DNA from: Oscillibacter sp.
Lineage (GTDB): Bacteria; Bacillota; Clostridia; Oscillospirales; Oscillospiraceae
DNA length: 36,548 nt
NCBI GenBank assembly: GCA_022795445.1
Contig: JAAWGR010000025.1
Span: 1 to 36,548 of the forward strand
Reading direction: 5' to 3'
This document shows positions 15,395 to 23,950 of the stretch, one piece after another. Position 1 is the first letter of the stretch, and each line of letters begins with the position of its first letter. The notes below the pieces were generated by a model. The model was not told where the DNA came from, did not search any database, and was given only the letters and a program-made list of their open reading frames with translations. Position numbers and translations under genes: made by a program.

Positions 15395-15406
15395 TCACGA
15401 TTGCAA
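15389..15406. promoter_or_regulatory. palindrome overlapping the activator's -35 box
   Basis: TTGCAATCACGATTGCAA consists of two perfect 8-base inverted arms (TTGCAATC/GATTGCAA) around AC. The position over the -35 suggests an operator, possibly for autoregulation by the activator itself. Confidence 0.5.
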
Positions 15407-15492
15407 GGATGCCCGTTTAAAAAAAGAATCAAGAATCTCCTTGACATCGGTCGACGGGATGTTATCATAATAGAGTAGCCATAGGCTTGTGG

Positions 15493-17358
15493 CTATCGGC
15501 CCCAGCGTTTGCAGCGGGAAACCACCAGCAATCCGCCCAGCAGAACCAGCATGGATATACCTAGTAAGATATAGGTTGTGCGGTTTAGCGTATTGGATGG
15601 CGTGCCGGACCCGTCGGAGAAGGACATCGCAGACGGCATCCCACCTCCCTCAGGGGTCATGGAAACGTTCCCTGGTTCACGGGGCGCTTCTTCCGGCGGT
15701 TCTCCAGACATTCCAGCCGGCGCCTGGCCGCCGCGGCCGCCACCGAAGTCTCCGCCAAAGCCGCCGGGACTCATTGTGCCCATATCGGAAAGCGTCAAGC
15801 CGGAGGCGTCGACCAGCGCCGCATGATCGGCGGACTGGCCCTCGCTGGTGGAGGGAATTGTCCCCGCCAGTTGTCCCAGTACGCTCTCGCGGCGCAGCTG
15901 GCAGAACGTTTTCAGTGCTTTGACGCCCGCCTCAAATTCCGCATAAGTACAGAACTTGGTAGGGTCTTTTTCTACATAAGGCGCAATCAACGCATAAGCC
16001 GCATCAATGAGCGCAAGATCATCGACGGTTTCCAGAAACGCCGCAAAATATTGGTGGTACAGCTGTGCAGATTCCTCACTGCTGAAAATCCAATCAATCA
16101 TCGGCCGGTCTCCGGAACCGGTAACGGACAGCGGCGTATCAATCGGGTCATTGACCGTGCTTGCGGCATCGTTGGTTTGAAAACCGCCAAAGGCTAAGTT
16201 GTAATCCCAGGGGATCATGGACAACTGTCCGTCTTCCTCATAGAGATAGTAGTTGTGAACCAGAGCGCCAGTATAACTGTCTCCGTTGCAGACGTAGTTG
16301 TGGACGGCAAAGTACCGCAGCACTTGGTCAACGTCCACTGCTTCCGCGCCGTCCTCACTAAGGGCTTTTAATGCTTGGATGAGGCGGGTTTGGTCGGCTG
16401 CCGCAATATCGGTTTTCGCATTATTGAAAATGTTGGAATAGTTCTCCGTGTCGTCGCCGGTGTATTGCAGCTTTACATCGCTGGAACCCATCCCGCCGGC
16501 CATATCGTCCGGCCTTCCACCGCCTTCCCCTGGTCCACCGCCGAAGGGTGTTTCTTCCTGCCCGCCAGGAAAGGTTCTGCCAGGTTCCTGGCCGGTATCC
16601 TCTGTATCAGGAGAATGTTCCGAAAAATGGCCAAATCCGGGCGGTTGACCTCCTCCGGACCGGAAATCCTCAAATCCAGCGTCTTCAAAACCAAGGTCAT
16701 CCATATTAAAATCGCGGCCATTGCCCCGGCCGCCGCCAAAGCCTGTACTATCAGGTTTGTAGAGGCTGCCATACTGACTGCCGTAATTGCGCTGGAGAAA
16801 TCCGTCTTCTACGCCTTCCACCGCGAGATACAACCCCCAATCTTCCCCATTGACCGTGATGTATACATAGCTGCAAAGCGGTGCATTGACGCCGTTGGCT
16901 GCCATCATTTGATAGACCAGGTAGTCTTTCATGTAGGTGTTGTCTTGGATGATATTGTTCAGGCAGAGCTTATCCAAACCGTAATAGGTCTTGCCGCTCT
17001 CATACTGGTCGAACTCGATCTTGAAGCTGTAGCGGTCGCTGTCCAGGGCAGAGACCATGCTGAGGGATGTGTTGCCCTTGGCGCGGATGCCTACGTTTTT
17101 ATAGGCTTCGTTGTCAATTACAACGGAACAGACTGCGTATTCCTCATCCTCACAGGTTTCGAGGAAGGAATCCCAATCGTCCATGACGATCTGGATTGTG
17201 TGAACCCTAGAGGCGTCAAACAGCCGGGTTTCGTAACCCATGGCCTTGGATGCGGACTGGACACCGAACGCTTTACCGTTTAGAAACAGCGCCGTTATAA
17301 GCAAGGAGAAGATCGCGGCGGCAATGCAGATTCGGTCGATGTATTTGTGGGTCGCCAT
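15493..17358 (-). CDS. CotH-family (protein-kinase-like) membrane-anchored protein
   Basis: 621 residues. An N-terminal hydrophobic span (about 11-32) is followed by a CotH-type domain: HTIQIVMDDWDSFLETC, GIRAKGNTSLS, YSFKIEFDQY, YGLDKLCLNN, LVYQMMAANGVNAPLCSYVYITVNGEDWGLYLAVE, and later YVCNGDSYTGALVHNYYLYE with SMIPWDYNLAFGG. A Gly/Pro/Asp-rich insert (about 205-285) and a second Gly-rich tail (about 525-590) flank it, and a C-terminal membrane span precedes RCKRWGR. So it is likely anchored at both ends with the domain outside. CotH proteins of Bacillus spores phosphorylate coat proteins; the substrate here is unknown. AAGGAGG, overlapping the stop of the DUF4956 gene, is 5 bases before the ATG: tight coupling. 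Confidence 0.88.
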   Translation of the reverse strand: MATHKYIDRICIAAAIFSLLITALFLNGKAFGVQSASKAMGYETRLFDASRVHTIQIVMDDWDSFLETCEDEEYAVCSVVIDNEAYKNVGIRAKGNTSLSMVSALDSDRYSFKIEFDQYESGKTYYGLDKLCLNNIIQDNTYMKDYLVYQMMAANGVNAPLCSYVYITVNGEDWGLYLAVEGVEDGFLQRNYGSQYGSLYKPDSTGFGGGRGNGRDFNMDDLGFEDAGFEDFRSGGGQPPGFGHFSEHSPDTEDTGQEPGRTFPGGQEETPFGGGPGEGGGRPDDMAGGMGSSDVKLQYTGDDTENYSNIFNNAKTDIAAADQTRLIQALKALSEDGAEAVDVDQVLRYFAVHNYVCNGDSYTGALVHNYYLYEEDGQLSMIPWDYNLAFGGFQTNDAASTVNDPIDTPLSVTGSGDRPMIDWIFSSEESAQLYHQYFAAFLETVDDLALIDAAYALIAPYVEKDPTKFCTYAEFEAGVKALKTFCQLRRESVLGQLAGTIPSTSEGQSADHAALVDASGLTLSDMGTMSPGGFGGDFGGGRGGQAPAGMSGEPPEEAPREPGNVSMTPEGGGMPSAMSFSDGSGTPSNTLNRTTYILLGISMLVLLGGLLVVSRCKRWGR

Positions 17359-17368
17359 ATGCGCCTCC

Positions 17369-18040
17369 TTATCCCATATAATCCCCGTTGTAGCTTACCA
17401 GTACGGCGCTTTGAACACCGTCCAGTTCCGAAAGGGCGTTGATAAAATCTGTGTTGTCGTTTTTCAGACGAATTTCCAGGTTCAGTTCGATCTGGCCCTT
17501 CTGGGCAGTTTTGCTCTTGACTACGCAGCGCTCCGTATTCTTTTCCAGGAATGCTTTCGCTTGGGTTTCACAGGCGTGGTTTTCGCATTGCAGTACGACG
17601 ATGTATGGATTGATATGGGTTTTCCGATTCACGAAGACCAGCAGGGTTAGTCCCGTAAAAGCGCTGCCAATGACGGCCAAGGGGATCATGCCCGCCGCCA
17701 GGACGATGCCAACCGCGATCGACCAGAACAAGAACGCAATGTCAAGGGGTTCTTTGATGGCGGTACGGAAGCGGACGATGGACAGTGCGCCCACCATGCC
17801 GAGGGAAAGGACAACGTTGCTGGTGACAGCGAGGATAACGATGGTGGTAATCATGGTGAGCGCCACCAGGGTTACACCAAAGCTGGAGGAGTACATGACG
17901 CCTGCGAAAGTCTTTTTGTAAACCAGGAAGATGAACAGGCCGATCCCGAAAGCCAATACCAAGGCGATCACCATATCCAAGAGGCTGACGCTGGTGACAT
18001 TTTCCAGGAAGCTGGATTTGAAGATATCATTAAAAGTCAT
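17369..18040 (-). CDS. DUF4956 membrane protein
   Basis: A 223-residue protein with about four N-terminal membrane spans and a soluble C-terminal domain of about 80 residues. The core motif LGMVGALSIVRFRTAIKEP (about residues 84-102) is the signature of DUF4956, and AVGIVLAAG follows it. The soluble part ends with LSELDGVQSAVLVSYNGDYMG, ferredoxin-fold/ACT-like in appearance. AAAGGAG is 8 bases before the ATG. It lies between the VTC-type gene and the CotH gene, a recurrent three-gene arrangement in Firmicutes. No biochemical function is established. Confidence 0.88.
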   Translation of the reverse strand: MTFNDIFKSSFLENVTSVSLLDMVIALVLAFGIGLFIFLVYKKTFAGVMYSSSFGVTLVALTMITTIVILAVTSNVVLSLGMVGALSIVRFRTAIKEPLDIAFLFWSIAVGIVLAAGMIPLAVIGSAFTGLTLLVFVNRKTHINPYIVVLQCENHACETQAKAFLEKNTERCVVKSKTAQKGQIELNLEIRLKNDNTDFINALSELDGVQSAVLVSYNGDYMG

Positions 18041-18072
18041 CGAAAAAGCTCCTTTTTGTGTTTTTTAGTAAG

Positions 18073-18747
18073 TTAACCGTAAATGCGGCAGGCGGCGTAC
18101 TTGGAAAAGGCCATAGCGTGCCGTCCGCCCAGCTGTACGGCATCCTGGATGACAGCGGGAAGGAATGCGTCCCACTTGACTTCTAAGATCGTTGGCGCGT
18201 CCCCTGCCGGAACGGTAACACAGTCCGGATTGAGGAAATCGGTACAGCGCAGGCCCGTCCGAATATCATAGTCCAGTGTGACGCGGACATTCCCCGGTGC
18301 GTAAACAAAGGGTTCCCGGGTATAATCTACGATTGTCTTGGGCCGCAGGCCCTGGGATTTCATCTTGCTGTACAGCTCCTGTACCAGCGGCCGACCGCTG
18401 GTTGGCATCCAGTCCCATTGGCCGTCGGTGATTGCCTGGGCTTCGGCGGCAGTGAGGGGCGCTTGGTACTTCGTTCCCAGACCGTTGAGCTTGCTCTTTT
18501 TCTCCAGATGCAAGAGAGAGACGTCCCCGTTATAGTACCGTATCCGGAATTTTTCCCGCCGGTTTACGCCATCGATCTTCTCCCGGAGGGCTTTGTCGGC
18601 GAGGTTATCAAAATACAGGCTCCGTATCCAATAGCGTCCGTCACGGGCGTGTTCGTCTGGCTGCGCCACCGCCCGCAGCCGCTGGCGGATGGCAATCCGG
18701 TCGGCGAGGTTGATCGCATGTTTCCATTCGTGCCGGTATTGCGGCAT
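18073..18747 (-). CDS. VTC-domain protein (polyphosphate polymerase type)
   Basis: A 224-residue protein of the VTC/tunnel triphosphate-metalloenzyme family. It has the basic and acidic tunnel motifs RHEWKH (5-10), IRSLYFDN, REKFRIRYYN, LHLEKKSK and TILEVKWD. In eukaryotes the VTC4 domain polymerises polyphosphate from ATP; bacterial versions are inferred to do the same or to hydrolyse triphosphate. I start at 18747 because family members begin at this RHE motif. The ribosome site GAAGGA is 12 bases upstream, and a longer frame to 18807 is possible. First gene of VTC-DUF4956-CotH. It is divergent from a Na/phosphate cotransporter, about 190 bases apart. Confidence 0.87.
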   Translation of the reverse strand: MPQYRHEWKHAINLADRIAIRQRLRAVAQPDEHARDGRYWIRSLYFDNLADKALREKIDGVNRREKFRIRYYNGDVSLLHLEKKSKLNGLGTKYQAPLTAAEAQAITDGQWDWMPTSGRPLVQELYSKMKSQGLRPKTIVDYTREPFVYAPGNVRVTLDYDIRTGLRCTDFLNPDCVTVPAGDAPTILEVKWDAFLPAVIQDAVQLGGRHAMAFSKYAACRIYG

Positions 18748-18935
18748 AGGTTTCTCACGTCCTTCCCGAAGATTGTGCCGCCACTTTAGCATTGGTTTCT
18801 GAAGCAATACTGAAAAAACCAGCCATTTGAAAAACTTTTTCCATCTCCCGCCGAAAGCTTTTCAGCGTAAATTCAGCCCCAGAGGATACACTGGGCGGCA
18901 AGCCCAAATTTCACCGCCAAAAATGGAGGTACTTC

Positions 18936-20705
18936 ATGACGATTATAGAAATCACCGCTATGCTAGGCGCCATCGCTGTCTTGATGTTCGGCATGTCTAC
19001 CATGACCGACGGCTTGGAAAAGCTGTCCAGCGGCAGGCTGGAACGGCTGCTGGAGCATTTGACTGACAATGTGTTTAAGGGCGTACTATTCGGCGCGGTA
19101 GTCACGGGTCTGATCCAGAGCTCCACTGCCACGACGGTGATGTGCGTCGCCTTCGTTAACGCCGGCGTCATGAAGCTGGAGCAGACCGTGGGCATCATCA
19201 TGGGGGCGAATATTGGCACCACCGTTACCGCTCAGCTGCTGAGTCTGGGCGATATTTCCACGGACAACCCGTTCCTTATGATGCTGAAACCTGCTGTCCT
19301 CGGCGGGATTCTGGCAGTGTTGGGCATTATTTTCTACTTATTTATCAACGGCGGCGGCAAGCGCTTTTTTGGACAGATCCTGCTGGGTATGGGCCTGCTG
19401 TTCATCGGCATGAGCAGTATGGAGACGGCAATGGCGCCTATGCAAAGCTCCTCTGCCTTCCAGCAGATGTTTGCCTCGTTCTCCAACCCCGTCCTGGGCG
19501 TGATTGTCGGCGCACTTGTAACGGCGCTGCTGCACAGCTCGGCAGCTTCGGTGGGCATCCTTCAGGCACTGAGCGCCACGGGTGTAATTTCATTCAACAT
19601 TGCATTCCCGCTGATCATGGGGCAGAACATCGGCACCTGTCTGACGTCGCTGGTGTCTTCGGTCGGAGCCAGCAAAAATGCGAAGCGTACCGCCGCCCTG
19701 CATCTGATTTTCAACATCACCGGCACTCTGATTTTCCTGGTTGTGCTATATGGCGGCAACGCCTTATTCCATTTCTCCTTCTGGGAAGCCATCATGGACC
19801 GCGGAGCGATTGCCAACCTGCATCTGACGTTTAACATCAGCTGTACGGTGATTCTGCTGCCGTTCCATAAGCAGCTGGTGAAACTGGTGGAACGGGTTAC
19901 CCCCGGCGGCGAGGGAGAGATCTCCATGTTGGATGAACGGTTCTTAGCAACCCCTTCCCTGGCGCTGGAGCGGGCTGAGAGCATGGTGATGCAGATGGGC
20001 GCCTCGGCGCAGGAGAATATCCAGATAGCGGTGGAGCTTTTGGAGCGTTTCGACCTAAAAAAGCTGGAGCGTCTGAATGAGACCGAAGCTACGTTGGATA
20101 AGATGGAGGGACTGCTGGACAGTTACCTGGTCAAGCTGACGGACCGTACCCTGTCCCAGGAGGAAAGCAGCAAGGTATCGGTACTGCTGCACACGCTGTC
20201 CGATTTTGAGCGGATGGGTGATTATGCGGTCAACGTGTCGGAATGCGCGGTGGTGCTGAATGACCGGAACTTGTCGTTCTCCCCCCGTGCCAAGAAAGAG
20301 CTGGACGTACTCACCCGTGCGGTGGAAGAGACGGTGGAAAAGACGCTGCAATGTTACCGTACCCATCAATGGTCGGACGCGCTTCAGGTAGAGCCGATGG
20401 AGGAAGTGGTAGACGTGCTGGCAGCGGAGCTGAAGGATTGGCATGTGGAGCGGCTCAAGGATGGAAAGTGTACCATTGAGCTGGGTACCCAGTTTTTAGA
20501 GCTGCTGATCAACCTGGAGCGCATCTCTGACCATTGTTCCAACGTGGCGCTGAACGTCTTGCGGGAGTTGTCCTCTAAGAGCGATCTGGTGTGGACGGAC
20601 AGCCACGATTATATGCGGCAGCTGCACCATGGCGCGGACCCGGTGTTTGATCAGCTGTTCCAAGAGTACCGGGAGCGGTATTTTCGGGATTTGGAAGAGG
20701 CTTGA
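18936..20705 (+). CDS. Na/phosphate cotransporter family protein with PhoU-like C-terminal domain
   Basis: A 589-residue protein. Residues 1-310 form the two-repeat Na/Pi-cotransporter membrane domain: GLIQSSTATTVMC (58-70) and the paired ALLHSSAASVG repeat near 195, with IMGANIGTT and IMGQNIGTC loops. Residues about 345-580 are a PhoU-like helical domain with VLLHTLSDFERMGDYAVN and NLERISDHCSNVALN metal-binding-type motifs. It imports phosphate with sodium in characterised relatives. GGAGG is 6 bases before the ATG. It is divergent from the VTC gene, giving a link between phosphate entry and a possible polyphosphate polymerase. Confidence 0.92.
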   Translation: MTIIEITAMLGAIAVLMFGMSTMTDGLEKLSSGRLERLLEHLTDNVFKGVLFGAVVTGLIQSSTATTVMCVAFVNAGVMKLEQTVGIIMGANIGTTVTAQLLSLGDISTDNPFLMMLKPAVLGGILAVLGIIFYLFINGGGKRFFGQILLGMGLLFIGMSSMETAMAPMQSSSAFQQMFASFSNPVLGVIVGALVTALLHSSAASVGILQALSATGVISFNIAFPLIMGQNIGTCLTSLVSSVGASKNAKRTAALHLIFNITGTLIFLVVLYGGNALFHFSFWEAIMDRGAIANLHLTFNISCTVILLPFHKQLVKLVERVTPGGEGEISMLDERFLATPSLALERAESMVMQMGASAQENIQIAVELLERFDLKKLERLNETEATLDKMEGLLDSYLVKLTDRTLSQEESSKVSVLLHTLSDFERMGDYAVNVSECAVVLNDRNLSFSPRAKKELDVLTRAVEETVEKTLQCYRTHQWSDALQVEPMEEVVDVLAAELKDWHVERLKDGKCTIELGTQFLELLINLERISDHCSNVALNVLRELSSKSDLVWTDSHDYMRQLHHGADPVFDQLFQEYRERYFRDLEEA

Positions 20706-20754
20706 TTTCATGTCCCCAGCACGAATGTTAAAGGGGAAACGTAAATTTTGGGGG

Positions 20755-20783
20755 TTGACAAATGGGAGGAAATCTTGTAAAGT
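20755..20783 (+). promoter_or_regulatory. sigma-A promoter of the leucine operon
   Basis: TTGACA (20755-20760, perfect), 17 bases, TAAAGT (20778-20783, four of six). The start near 20790 puts the T-box leader immediately downstream. Confidence 0.75.
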
Positions 20784-20784
20784 G

Positions 20785-21082
20785 TACGTGCAAATAGTGA
20801 AATGCAATGACAGGGAAAAAGCCTGCTCACTCCCGCATACAGAGAACTGCCGGCTGCTGCGAGGCAGGGCGGAGAGCTGCGCGTCACTGGCCCTTGAGCA
20901 TTCCCGCTGAGGCTGGCTGCCCAGCTTAGGCGGGAACGGGGTTCCTCACCGTTACCATGCGAGGCGGGATTCGTCCGGCATGCCGGGCTGATGCCGAAAG
21001 CGGGCATTTATCGTGCCAATAAGAGTGGTACCGCGGAAGCCGTCGCTTCCGTCTCTTTTCCCAAGAGACGGAGGCGTTTTTT
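20785..21082 (+). promoter_or_regulatory. T-box riboswitch (tRNA-Leu) leader with terminator
   Basis: The 3' part shows the T-box sequence AAGAGTGGTACCGCGG (21021-21036), followed by a 14-bp terminator stem (21044-21057 with 21063-21076) and six T. The 5' part fits Stem I: AATGC/GCATT closing pairs, AATGACAGGG kink-turn side, and an apical ACAGAGAACTGCCGGC and GCGAGGCAGGG pair of loops. The descending strand ends CACTGGCCCTTGAGC, and by position CTG at 20887-20889 is the best specifier (codon, then a purine, then CCC). A 7-bp TTCCCGC/GCGGGAA stem follows. Uncharged tRNA-Leu(CAG) would allow readthrough into leuA. The specifier call is less certain than the T-box itself. The leader fills the 416-base gap before leuA. 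Confidence 0.92.
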
Positions 21083-21121
21083 GTTGCGAAAACCCAATTC
21101 TTTAGGAAGGAAGAACGGACC

Positions 21122-22660
21122 TTGAGACAGATCAAAGTGTTTGACACAACCCTCCGGGACGGCGAACAGTCCCCAGGATGCAGCATGAACCTGGCAGAAA
21201 AGATCGAGATGGCTAAACAGTTGGAAAAATTAGGCGTCGATATCATCGAAGCCGGCTTTGCCATCGCCTCCCCTATGGACCGCAAAAGCGTTCAGGCGAT
21301 TGCTGCCGCCGTCTCCAGCTGCACCGTCGCCAGTCTCGCCCGCTGCACAAAGGGGGACATTGACGCCGCCTGGGATGCCGTAAAGGAAGCAAACCATCCC
21401 CGTATCCATGTTTTCCTGGCAACCAGCGATATTCACATGGAATATAAGCTGCAAATGACCCGGGAACAGGTTTTGCAGCGTATCCGTGAAATGGTGGCCT
21501 ATGCCAAGAGCTTCTGTGAAGACATCGAGTTTTCCGCTGAGGACGCCTCCCGCTCCGATTGGGCGTTCTTGGCCCGCTGCTATGAAAACGCGATTGCCGC
21601 CGGAGCCACTACGCTGAACGTCCCGGATACCGTTGGCTATTCCACCCCACAGGAGATGCGCGACCTGATTAGCTACCTGCGGGAGAACGTCAAGGGGATT
21701 GCGGAGGTTGACATCTCCGTTCACTGCCACAACGACTTAGGCATGGCCGTTGCCAATACCCTGGCTTCCGTCCAGGCGGGCGCAACGCAGATGGAGTGTA
21801 CCATCAACGGCATCGGTGAGCGGGCGGGCAACGCCAGCCTGGAAGAACTGGTTATGGCCATCCGTACCCGCCGTGATTACTATGGCGCGGATACCAATAT
21901 CAACACCCGGCAGATTTACCGCAGCAGCAAGCTCCTCAGCACCATCACCGGTGTGCCGATCGCCCCCAGCAAGGCCATTGTCGGCGCGAACGCCTTCGCC
22001 CATGAGTCCGGCATCCACCAACACGGCGTCATCGCCAATGCCCAGACCTATGAAATCATGAACTCCGCAGAGGTGGGCATCCCCCAGAACACCCTGGTCC
22101 TGGGCAAACATTCCGGCAAGCACGCTTTGCAGGAAAAACTGGCCTCCATGGGCTATGAGCTTTCCGAGGAGGAATTGGAGGGCGTCTTCACCCGCTTCAA
22201 GGCCATGGCAGACCGCAAGAAGAACATCACCGGCTCCGACCTGGAAGCCCTGGTGCTGCACCGCCGCAACAACAAAATCAACGTCCAGACAGGGGCCTGC
22301 CAACTGGTGAGCCACGTCATCAATACCGGCGACGGTATGCCCAACACCGCTTATATCAAGCTCCAGCGGGAGGACGTAACCATGGAGGACGTCGCCATCG
22401 GCAGCGGCCCTGTGGATTCCTCCTTCAAGGCCATTAACCGGATGCTGGGCGTGGACGTCCGCCTGGACGGCTTCAGCCTGAACGCCGTCACCGATGGGGA
22501 GGATGCCATCGGCGAGGCTGTCGTGAAAATTGTGGCCCCTGACGGCGAGCCGTATACCGGTACCGGCCTTTCCACCGACATTATCGAAGCATCTATCCGC
22601 GCATATGTCAACGGCATCAATAAAATGATCGAGAATACCGGATATCCCACAAAGGAGTGA
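21122..22660 (+). CDS. leuA: 2-isopropylmalate synthase
   Basis: First committed step of leucine synthesis: condenses 2-oxoisovalerate with acetyl-CoA to 2-isopropylmalate. The 512-residue protein begins [19 protein letters not shown] (catalytic Arg-Asp with metal-binding Asp). It has [14 protein letters not shown] with the two metal-binding histidines, and GIGERAGN and [11 protein letters not shown]-terminal LeuA regulatory dimer domain (about 375-510) is intact, so leucine feedback is expected. The start is a TTG at 21122, needed to include the conserved N-terminal strand; AAGGA lies 10 bases upstream. First gene after the T-box. Confidence 0.95.
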   Translation: MRQIKVFDTTLRDGEQSPGCSMNLAEKIEMAKQLEKLGVDIIEAGFAIASPMDRKSVQAIAAAVSSCTVASLARCTKGDIDAAWDAVKEANHPRIHVFLATSDIHMEYKLQMTREQVLQRIREMVAYAKSFCEDIEFSAEDASRSDWAFLARCYENAIAAGATTLNVPDTVGYSTPQEMRDLISYLRENVKGIAEVDISVHCHNDLGMAVANTLASVQAGATQMECTINGIGERAGNASLEELVMAIRTRRDYYGADTNINTRQIYRSSKLLSTITGVPIAPSKAIVGANAFAHESGIHQHGVIANAQTYEIMNSAEVGIPQNTLVLGKHSGKHALQEKLASMGYELSEEELEGVFTRFKAMADRKKNITGSDLEALVLHRRNNKINVQTGACQLVSHVINTGDGMPNTAYIKLQREDVTMEDVAIGSGPVDSSFKAINRMLGVDVRLDGFSLNAVTDGEDAIGEAVVKIVAPDGEPYTGTGLSTDIIEASIRAYVNGINKMIENTGYPTKE

Positions 22661-22668
22661 CAAAAACA

Positions 22669-23928
22669 ATGGGAATGACCATGACACAGAAAATCCTGGC
22701 TAAACACGCGGGCCTTGAGAGCGTCCGGGCCGGGCAGCTCATCCAGGTCAAGCTGGACCTGGTGCTGGGCAACGACATCACCACCCCCGTTGCCATCAAC
22801 GAATTCGAGGCGGCGGGCTTCAACAGCGTTTTTGACAAGAGCAAAATCGCCCTGGTGATGGACCACTTTGTCCCTAACAAGGACATCAAAGCTGCTACCC
22901 AGTGCAAGCAGTGCCGTACCTTTGCCCGGCGCTTCGACATCGATAACTATTTCGATGTAGGCGATATGGGTATTGAACACGCCCTCCTGCCGGAAAAAGG
23001 CCTTGTAGGCCCCGGCGAAACCGTCATCGGCGCTGACTCCCACACCTGTACTTACGGTGCGCTGGGTGCGTTCTCCACCGGCGGCGGCTCCACGGATATG
23101 GCCGCGGCTATGGCTTCGGGCGAACTGTGGTTCAAGGTGCCCTCCGCCATCAAGGTCAACCTCACCGGCAAGCTCAGGCCCTACGTTTCCGGCAAGGACG
23201 TTATCCTGACGCTGATCGGTATGATTGGCGTGGACGGCGCACGCTACCAGTCCTTGGAATTCACCGGCCCCGGCGTGGCGGAGCTGAGCATTTACGACCG
23301 CCTCACCATCTCCAATATGGCCATCGAGGCCGGCGGTAAAAACGGCATTTTCCCGGTGGACGACATTACCCGGGCTTATGTCGAAGGCCGCGTCAACCGT
23401 CCTTGGACGGCCTTTGAGGCAGACCCCGACGCGGAGTATGAGCGTACCGTGGAGATCGACTTGAGCCAGGTGGACTGCACCGTCGCCTACCCGCATCTGC
23501 CGGAAAACGCCCATCCCGCCAAGGAGGGCAAGGAGATTGCCATTGATCAGATTGTGATCGGCTCCTGCACCAACGGCCAGTTGGCCGATATGGAAGCCGC
23601 CGCCGCAATCCTGAAGGGCAAGCATCTTGCCAAGGGCGTCCGCGGCATCATCATCCCCGCTACCATGAGCGTCTACCGGGAATGCATGCGCCGCGGTTAC
23701 ACCGACATCTTTATGGACGCGGGCTGCATCGTCTCGACGCCTACCTGCGGCCCCTGCCTGGGCGGTTACATGGGCATCCTCGCCGCCGGGGAACGCTGCG
23801 TTTCCACGACGAACCGGAACTTTGTCGGCCGCATGGGGCATGTGGACAGCGAAGTCTACCTCGCCTCGCCCGCTGTGGCGGCGGCTTCCGGCATCGCTGG
23901 ACATATCTGCCATCCGGAATCCCTGTAA
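22669..23928 (+). CDS. leuC: 3-isopropylmalate dehydratase, large subunit
   Basis: With LeuD isomerises 2-isopropylmalate to 3-isopropylmalate through an Fe-S aconitase mechanism. The 419-residue chain shows the three cluster cysteines, one in GSCTNGQ and two in [10 protein letters not shown], plus [17 protein letters not shown]. Length suits the archaeal/clostridial LeuC (HacA-like) form. Start at ATG 22669: AAAGGAG lies 11 bases upstream, in the overlapping stop region of leuA. Further in-frame ATGs at 22675 and 22681 are alternatives. Unusually, the partner leuD does not follow directly; a methyltransferase gene intervenes. Confidence 0.94.
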   Translation: MGMTMTQKILAKHAGLESVRAGQLIQVKLDLVLGNDITTPVAINEFEAAGFNSVFDKSKIALVMDHFVPNKDIKAATQCKQCRTFARRFDIDNYFDVGDMGIEHALLPEKGLVGPGETVIGADSHTCTYGALGAFSTGGGSTDMAAAMASGELWFKVPSAIKVNLTGKLRPYVSGKDVILTLIGMIGVDGARYQSLEFTGPGVAELSIYDRLTISNMAIEAGGKNGIFPVDDITRAYVEGRVNRPWTAFEADPDAEYERTVEIDLSQVDCTVAYPHLPENAHPAKEGKEIAIDQIVIGSCTNGQLADMEAAAAILKGKHLAKGVRGIIIPATMSVYRECMRRGYTDIFMDAGCIVSTPTCGPCLGGYMGILAAGERCVSTTNRNFVGRMGHVDSEVYLASPAVAAASGIAGHICHPESL

Positions 23929-23950
23929 TCCCAAAATCGCAAGGCAAGGA

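Noticed and set aside
15451..15474. Plus-strand TTGACA with CATAAT 19 bases on, pointing into the 3' end of CotH
   Set aside because: No plus-strand gene follows and the spacer is too long; an antisense promoter is possible but not supported.
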